Origin: Aeromonas dhakensis
GTDB taxonomy: Bacteria; Pseudomonadota; Gammaproteobacteria; Enterobacterales; Aeromonadaceae
DNA: 64,000 bases
Reading direction: 5' to 3'
Assembly: GCF_000820305.1 (NCBI RefSeq)
Contig: NZ_CDBH01000045.1
Coordinates: forward strand, 248,001-312,000
This document shows positions 59,257 to 64,000 of this stretch, piece by piece. Position 1 is the first letter of the stretch; every line of letters starts with the position of its first letter. The notes beneath the pieces are model-generated. The model made no database searches. It saw only the letters and a list, made by a program, of their open reading frames with translations, and had not been told where the DNA came from. The position numbers and the translations under genes are program-made.

Positions 59257-60561
59257 ATGGCTGACATGATGAACGTACGGTTGTCTTCCCAGGCTGCCGC
59301 CGCCCACTGGGGCGAGGGTGCCCTGCTCAGTTTCAACGGCGACGAAGCCCATCTCCATCTGGGCAGCGGCGGCCAGGAGAAGGAGGCGCTGCGCGCCATC
59401 CAGCGCGGGGCCAGACGCCTCGAGTCGAGCGGCATCAAGCGCGTCAAGCTGGTGGGTGAGGGCTGGGATCGGGAGCGTCGCTACGCCTTCGCCCAAGGCT
59501 TCTATGCCGCCAAGGGTGTGCGCGAGCTCGACTTTGGTGAGCAGTCAGCACAGGAGGCCCGTGAGCTGGAAGCCCTGCTCAAAGCGGCTCGCTGGGTGCG
59601 CGAGGTGACCAACGGCTGCCCGCAGGAGATCTATCCCATGAGCCTGGCGGAGTCCGCCCTGCTGCTCATTCGCAGCCTCGCCGGTGACAAGGTGACTGCC
59701 CGCATCACCGCCGGGGAGGCGCTGCAGGAGGCCGGTCACATCGGGATCTGGTCGGTGGGCCGTGGCAGCGAGCGCGAGCCGGTGCTGCTCGAGCTCGACT
59801 ACAACCCGACCGGGGATGCCAACGCTCCCGTGCTGGCGGCCCTGGTGGGCAAGGGGATCACCTTCGATTCCGGTGGCTACTCCATGAAGTCCTCCGACAA
59901 CATGCTGCCGATGAAATCCGACATGGGTGGCGCCGCCATGGTGACCGGTGCGCTGGCGCTGGCCATCAGCCGCGGCCTCGACAAACGGGTCAAGCTGATC
60001 CTCTGCTGCGCCGAGAACCTGGTCTCCGGCCACGCCTTCAAGCTCGGCGACATCCTCACCTATCGCAACGGCATCTCGGTCGAGATCCAGAACACCGACG
60101 CGGAAGGCCGTCTGGTGCTGGCCGATGGCCTGCTGGCCGCCAGCGAAAGCGGGGCAGCCTATATCCTCGACGCCGCTACCCTGACCGGCGCCGCCAAGAC
60201 TGCGCTGGGTCGCGACTACAACGCCGTGTTTGCCCTTGATGAGGCCGAGCAGGCGCGCGCGCTGGCGGCCGCCAAAGCCGAAAACGAACAGGCCTGGGCG
60301 CTGCCGCTGGAGCCCTGGCACGCGGGCCAGCTCACCTCCGCCTTTGCCGAGCTGGGCAACGTGGCATCCGCCGAAGGCACCGCCGGTGCCACCACGGCAG
60401 CCGCCTTCCTGTCGCGCTTCGTGCGTGATGAAGGCAAGGGCTGGGTACACCTGGACTTGGCCGCCTCCTATCAAAAATCGGGCAACGATCTGTGGGCGAC
60501 CGGGGCCAAGGGCCACGGTCTGCGCACGATTGCCCGCTGGTTGCAGGAGGTGGGCGCATGA
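59257..60561 (+). CDS. pepB: Peptidase B (M17 leucyl aminopeptidase family)
   Basis: This 434-residue protein resembles E. coli PepB (427). The two-metal active site is visible: VGKGITFDSGGYS (Lys and Asp ligands), MKSDMGGAA (Asp) and NTDAEGRLVLADG (Asp, Glu and catalytic Arg). It removes N-terminal residues from peptides in the cytoplasm. ATG 59257 lies ten bases after AAGGAAG. Its stop overlaps the start of a second, related gene. Confidence 0.94.
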   Translation: MADMMNVRLSSQAAAAHWGEGALLSFNGDEAHLHLGSGGQEKEALRAIQRGARRLESSGIKRVKLVGEGWDRERRYAFAQGFYAAKGVRELDFGEQSAQEARELEALLKAARWVREVTNGCPQEIYPMSLAESALLLIRSLAGDKVTARITAGEALQEAGHIGIWSVGRGSEREPVLLELDYNPTGDANAPVLAALVGKGITFDSGGYSMKSSDNMLPMKSDMGGAAMVTGALALAISRGLDKRVKLILCCAENLVSGHAFKLGDILTYRNGISVEIQNTDAEGRLVLADGLLAASESGAAYILDAATLTGAAKTALGRDYNAVFALDEAEQARALAAAKAENEQAWALPLEPWHAGQLTSAFAELGNVASAEGTAGATTAAAFLSRFVRDEGKGWVHLDLAASYQKSGNDLWATGAKGHGLRTIARWLQEVGA

Positions 60562-61841
60562 ACGTCTGGTTGAGCCGAGAGTTTGCGCCGACCGAGTGGG
60601 GGGAGGGGGCGCTGCTCTCTCACCGCGCCGATGGCATGGTGATCCATCTGGTGACCGCCACCCCCTTGCTGGACATCCAGCAGGCGGCGCGGCGCCTGTG
60701 CAGCCAGGGGATCCAGCAGGTGGTGCTGGCCGGTCACTGGGAGCGCGAGCAGCAGTGGGCCTTTGCCCAGGGGCTGCAGACACCCAAGGCGGAAGTGGCG
60801 CTGCAGTGGGCCACCTCGTCCGAGGAGGACAGAGAGGAGCTGGAGGCGCGCTGGCTGTGCGGGCGCTGGGTGCGGGAGATGACCAATGCCACCCCCGAGC
60901 AGCTGGGGCCGCTGGAGCTGGCGGTCGAAGCAGCCGCCTTCCTCACCGAGCTGGCCCCCGACAAGATCAGCCATCGCATCCTCAAGGGGGAGGCGCTGCA
61001 ACAGGCGGGCTGGGTCGGTCTCTACCAGGTCGGTCGTGGCAGCGAGCGCGAGCCCGTGATGCTGGAGCTGGACTTCAATCCAGGCCGGGATCCCAAGGCC
61101 CCGGTGGCCGCGGCCCTGGTGGGCAAGGGGATCACCTTTGACTCTGGCGGCTACTCCATGAAGACCTCCCTGGGCATGCTCACCATGAAGCACGACATGG
61201 GGGGCGCCGCCATCGTCACCGGCGCGCTGGCGCTGGCCATCCTGCGCGGCCTCGACAAGCGGGTGAAGCTTATCCTCTGCTGCGCCGAGAACCTGGTCTC
61301 GGGTCACGCCTACAAGCTGGGTGACATCCTCACCTACAAGAACGGCACCACGGTGGAGATAGTCAACACCGACGCCGAGGGGCGCCTGGTGCTGGCCGAC
61401 GGTCTGCAACTGGCCGGCGAATCCAGCGCGCCGCTGGTCATCGACGCCGCCACTCTTACCGGGGCGGCGGTGATGGCGCTGGGCGGACGCTACAACGCGC
61501 TGTTTGGCCTCGACAAGGGGCTGGTGAGCCGCGCGATGGCCTATGCGGATGCGGAGCAAGAGCCTGCCTGGCCGCTGCCGCTGGAGCCCTGGCACAGCCA
61601 GCAGTGTCCGTCCCACTATGCCGACACCGCCAACAGCCGCCCCGTGCCGGGCGGTGGCCCGGGCGGCGCCTCCAATGCGGCAGGTTTCCTCTCCCGCTTC
61701 GTGGGCAACGAAGGGCGAGGCTGGTTGCACGTGGATCTCGCTGCCTGCTTCAGCGACAACGGCGACAATCTGTGGGCACCGGGGGCCAATACCCTGGGGA
61801 TGCGCACCATCGCCCACACCCTGTTGGCGGAGACCCGCTGA
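60558..61841 (+). CDS. Second PepB-like M17 aminopeptidase
   Basis: This 427-residue tandem paralogue of pepB has the same catalytic strings (GITFDSGGYSMK, MKHDMGGAA, NTDAEGRLVLADG), so it should be active. It differs most in the N-terminal domain (MNVWLSREFAPTEWGEGALL) and near the C-terminus (ADTANSRPVPGGGPGGASNA). ATG at 60558 overlaps the pepB stop (ATGA), so the two are cotranslated and may form mixed hexamers. It probably arose by local duplication followed by long divergence. Confidence 0.9.
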   Translation: MNVWLSREFAPTEWGEGALLSHRADGMVIHLVTATPLLDIQQAARRLCSQGIQQVVLAGHWEREQQWAFAQGLQTPKAEVALQWATSSEEDREELEARWLCGRWVREMTNATPEQLGPLELAVEAAAFLTELAPDKISHRILKGEALQQAGWVGLYQVGRGSEREPVMLELDFNPGRDPKAPVAAALVGKGITFDSGGYSMKTSLGMLTMKHDMGGAAIVTGALALAILRGLDKRVKLILCCAENLVSGHAYKLGDILTYKNGTTVEIVNTDAEGRLVLADGLQLAGESSAPLVIDAATLTGAAVMALGGRYNALFGLDKGLVSRAMAYADAEQEPAWPLPLEPWHSQQCPSHYADTANSRPVPGGGPGGASNAAGFLSRFVGNEGRGWLHVDLAACFSDNGDNLWAPGANTLGMRTIAHTLLAETR

Positions 61842-61853
61842 GAGGACCACATC

Positions 61854-61876
61854 AAGGGCACCTGAGGGTGCCCTTT
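61854..61876 (+). terminator. Terminator after the pepB pair
   Basis: Stem aagggcacc / ggtgccctt with a four-base loop and a short T run. Confidence 0.7.
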
Positions 61877-61932
61877 CCCATATTGCAGAAGATGGGCAAT
61901 AGCCAATGTTTCAGGGGGTTAGCATGGTGATC

Positions 61933-61953
61933 GTGCGCAAGCGCACATTTTTT
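61933..61953 (+). terminator. Second possible terminator upstream of ndk
   Basis: A short palindrome, gtgcgcaagcgcac, is followed by ATTTTTT. The loop is tight, so it is less certain. Confidence 0.5.
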
Positions 61954-62053
61954 CCTGCCGGCCTGGGCCAAGATGAGTGGTGATGTTGTTTTAGGGATGG
62001 AATTGTTTAATAAAAAGTTGCTTTTCTGTGTGTTATTTCGGTTTTTGTTTACG

Positions 62054-62059
62054 TATAAT
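62054..62059 (+). promoter_or_regulatory. ndk -10 element
   Basis: TATAAT lies 55 bp upstream of the ndk ATG in an AT-rich stretch. The -35 is unclear. Confidence 0.6.
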
Positions 62060-62113
62060 CGCCGCCGAACATGGATTCTAACAATAAATCTCTGTAGTTA
62101 AGGAAAGATCTCA

Positions 62114-62542
62114 ATGGCCATCGAACGTACCTTCTCCATCATCAAGCCGGACGCCGTCAGCAAGAACCTGATCGGTGCCATCTACAACCGTTTCGAGAGC
62201 GCTGGCCTGAAAGTCATCGCCGCCAAGATGCTGCACATGAGCAGCGAACAAGCCGCCGGTTTCTACGCCGAGCACCAGGGCAAGCCTTTCTATGATGGTC
62301 TGGTCAGCTTCATGACCTCCGGCCCCGTCATGATCCAGGTGCTGGAAGGCGAAGAAGCCATCCGTCGTCACCGTGAAATCATGGGCGCCACCAACCCGAA
62401 AGAGGCCCTGGCCGGCACCCTGCGCGCCTGCTACGCCGAGAGCATCGATCGCAACGCCGTGCACGGCTCCGATGCGCCGGCCTCTGCCGCTCGTGAAATC
62501 GCCTACTTCTTCTCTGACGCCGAGATCTGCCCGCGCGGTTGA
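62114..62542 (+). CDS. ndk: Nucleoside diphosphate kinase
   Basis: The 142-residue enzyme starts [20 protein letters not shown]. The catalytic His117 lies in [18 protein letters not shown]. It balances NTP and dNTP pools by phosphate transfer through the histidine. It has its own promoter and terminator. The order ndk-rlmN-pilF-like matches related genomes. Confidence 0.98.
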   Translation: MAIERTFSIIKPDAVSKNLIGAIYNRFESAGLKVIAAKMLHMSSEQAAGFYAEHQGKPFYDGLVSFMTSGPVMIQVLEGEEAIRRHREIMGATNPKEALAGTLRACYAESIDRNAVHGSDAPASAAREIAYFFSDAEICPRG

Positions 62543-62561
62543 TTTTCGTCAGCAGAATCTC

Positions 62562-62590
62562 AAGGGAGCCTCGGCTCCCTTTTGTTTTTT
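62562..62590 (+). terminator. ndk terminator
   Basis: Stem aagggagc / gctccctt with loop CTCG is followed by TTGTTTTTT. Confidence 0.85.
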
Positions 62591-62710
62591 GGTCATTCGG
62601 TCAATATCCCCTTATTCTCCAGGTGGAAAGCCGGACCCATAATTTGTACAATGCCGCCCCCTGACGTAGGTCAGCCGATAATTTATGAAGTGTGTGAGCT
62701 GAGGCCCTTG

Positions 62711-63814
62711 ATGAGCGAAACAAAAACCAACCTGCTGGATCTCGATCGGGATGCCATGCGTGCCTTCTTCGTCGAACTGGGCGAGAAGCCGTTCCGGGCA
62801 GATCAGGTAATGAAGTGGATTTATCACTTTGGTTGTGATGATTTCGATCAGATGAACAACGTCAACAAGGTGCTGCGCGAGCGTCTCAAGGAGATCGCCG
62901 AGATCCGGGCGCCGGAAGTGAGCCGAGAACAGCGCTCCTCCGACGGTACCATCAAGTGGGCGCTGCAGGTTGGCGGCCAGGAGGTGGAGACCGTCTACAT
63001 CCCCGAGGACGATCGGGCGACCCTGTGTGTCTCTTCCCAGGTGGGCTGCGCCCTGGAGTGCAAGTTCTGCTCCACCGCCCAGCAGGGCTTCAACCGCAAC
63101 CTGAAAGTCTCCGAGATCATCGGTCAGGTGTGGCGTGCCGCCAAGATCGTCGGCGGCAAGCGTCCCATCACCAACGTGGTGATGATGGGCATGGGCGAGC
63201 CGCTGCTCAACCTCGCCAACGTGGTACCGGCCATGCGCCTGATGATGGATGACTACGGCTACGGCATCTCCAAGCGCCGGGTCACCATCTCCACCTCCGG
63301 CGTGGTGCCGGCACTGGACATGCTGGGCGACCAGATCGACGTGGCGCTGGCCATCTCCCTGCACGCCCCCAACGACAAGCTGCGCTCCGAGATCATGCCG
63401 ATCAACGACAAGTACAACATCGAAGCCTTCCTGGCCGGTGTGCGTCGCTACCTCGGCAAGTCCAATGCCAACGGCGGCCGGGTCACGGTGGAGTATGTGC
63501 TGCTCGATCACATCAATGACGACATGCAGCATGCCCATGAGCTGGCCAAGGTGCTCAAGGACACTCCGAGCAAGATCAACCTGATCCCGTTCAACCCCTT
63601 CCCGGGCAACCCCTACGGCAAGCCGAGCAACAGTCGCATCGACCGTTTCTCCAAGGTGCTGATGGAGTACGGCTTCACCGTCATCGTCCGCAAGACCCGT
63701 GGTGACGACATCGATGCCGCCTGCGGTCAGCTGGTGGGGGAGGTGATCGATCGCACCAAGCGCACCATGAAAAATCGGATGCAACAGGATGGGATTTCCG
63801 TCAAAATGGTTTAA
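62711..63814 (+). CDS. rlmN: Dual-specificity 23S rRNA A2503 / tRNA A37 C2-methyltransferase RlmN
   Basis: This 367-residue radical-SAM enzyme has cluster cysteines 113, 117 and 120 ([20 protein letters not shown]). The methyl-carrying cysteine is in the C-terminal [13 protein letters not shown]. It makes 2-methyladenosine in 23S rRNA and in several tRNAs. ATG 62711 ([12 protein letters not shown]) follows GAGG; upstream in-frame codons are non-homologous. Confidence 0.96.
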   Translation: MSETKTNLLDLDRDAMRAFFVELGEKPFRADQVMKWIYHFGCDDFDQMNNVNKVLRERLKEIAEIRAPEVSREQRSSDGTIKWALQVGGQEVETVYIPEDDRATLCVSSQVGCALECKFCSTAQQGFNRNLKVSEIIGQVWRAAKIVGGKRPITNVVMMGMGEPLLNLANVVPAMRLMMDDYGYGISKRRVTISTSGVVPALDMLGDQIDVALAISLHAPNDKLRSEIMPINDKYNIEAFLAGVRRYLGKSNANGGRVTVEYVLLDHINDDMQHAHELAKVLKDTPSKINLIPFNPFPGNPYGKPSNSRIDRFSKVLMEYGFTVIVRKTRGDDIDAACGQLVGEVIDRTKRTMKNRMQQDGISVKMV

Positions 63815-63841
63815 CTTGCTAAGCCATTGTATAGTCAGGGA

Positions 63842-64000
63842 ATGGATACACGTACATTGATCGTAGTGGCAGCGCTCTGTGCGCTGCCAGGCTGTGTTAC
63901 CGAGACCACTTACGCTGGCCAGAATTCCACCCAGCGTGAGGTCGGTCCCGACCTCAAGGCGGCAGCCCAGACCCGTCTGGATTTGGGCATCCAGTATCTG
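63842..64000 (+). CDS. PilF/PilW-like type IV pilus lipoprotein (3' end cut off)
   Basis: The first 53 codons lie in the window. The lipobox is ALPGC with Cys17, and the sequence then becomes polar and leads into AAAQTRLDLGIQYL, the start of a first tetratricopeptide helix. In Vibrio and Pseudomonas the gene after rlmN encodes PilF/PilW, the pilotin needed for assembly of the PilQ secretin. The rest lies beyond the window, so the identification rests on the lipobox, the start of the TPR helix and the position. Confidence 0.75.
   Translation, partial: MDTRTLIVVAALCALPGCVTETTYAGQNSTQREVGPDLKAAAQTRLDLGIQYL

Overview
The window looks like a chromosomal segment of an Aeromonas species (Gammaproteobacteria). 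The reasons are the high GC content, the polar-flagellar cluster in the order flagellin, flagellin, FlaG, FliD, FliS, FliT-like, Maf-1, and many housekeeping loci arranged as in Enterobacterales and Vibrionales relatives. The species call is recognition by eye, not a database result. There is no rRNA, tRNA, CRISPR array, IS element or prophage that I can see, so this is core genome with a few locally rearranged or accessory spots.

Layout. 1-3.8 kb: a partial unknown gene, thiI (tRNA thiolation), a small secreted protein and a TRIC-type channel. 4-11.3 kb: the polar flagellin locus flaA-flaB-flaG-flaH-flaJ-fliT-like-maf-1, with a good sigma-28 promoter in front of flaA. 11.4-15.8 kb, minus strand: mtnN-cobD/cbiB-btuF (nucleoside salvage and cobalamin), a periplasmic binding protein and a ZIP metal transporter. 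16-21.9 kb: a chemoreceptor, suhB, an orphan gene, a glutathione transferase and an EmrD-like exporter. 22-26.1 kb: 6S RNA and zapA on the minus strand, then ygfB, ubiH and ubiI; the end of ubiI carries a duplicated, diverged tail. 26.4-31.3 kb: the glycine cleavage operon gcvT-gcvH-gcvP, with structured spacers before each gene. 31.4-34.4 kb: a Ser-type arylsulfatase with its anaerobic radical-SAM maturase. 34.9-41.2 kb: a methyltransferase, a small secreted protein, a soluble sensor kinase, a YcaD-like MFS protein and ahpC-ahpF. 41.2-41.9 kb: a long gene-free region holding a perfect CRP dyad, a perfect HexR-type palindrome and a strong minus-strand terminator, which together suggest an unannotated small RNA. 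42.5-48.1 kb: queA-tgt-yajC-secD-secF. 48.1-53.6 kb: a rhodanese, nlpI, the anaerobic ubiquinone genes ubiV-ubiU and divergent ubiT, a membrane protein and trmJ. 53.6-59.1 kb: iscR-iscS-iscU-iscA-hscB-hscA-fdx, preceded by two abutting IscR-type operators. 59.2-64 kb: two tandem PepB-type aminopeptidases, ndk, rlmN and the start of a PilF/PilW lipoprotein.

How the parts connect. Several loci depend on iron-sulfur clusters (isc, UbiU/UbiV, the sulfatase maturase, RlmN), and IscS also supplies sulfur to ThiI. The ubiquinone genes cover both the O2-dependent hydroxylases (UbiH, UbiI) and the O2-independent set (UbiT, UbiU, UbiV), as expected for a facultative anaerobe. The most unusual items are the putative CRP/HexR-linked small RNA locus, the duplicated 3' end of ubiI, the tandem pepB pair in a cluster lacking iscX, and the hairpin-rich spacers of the gcv operon.
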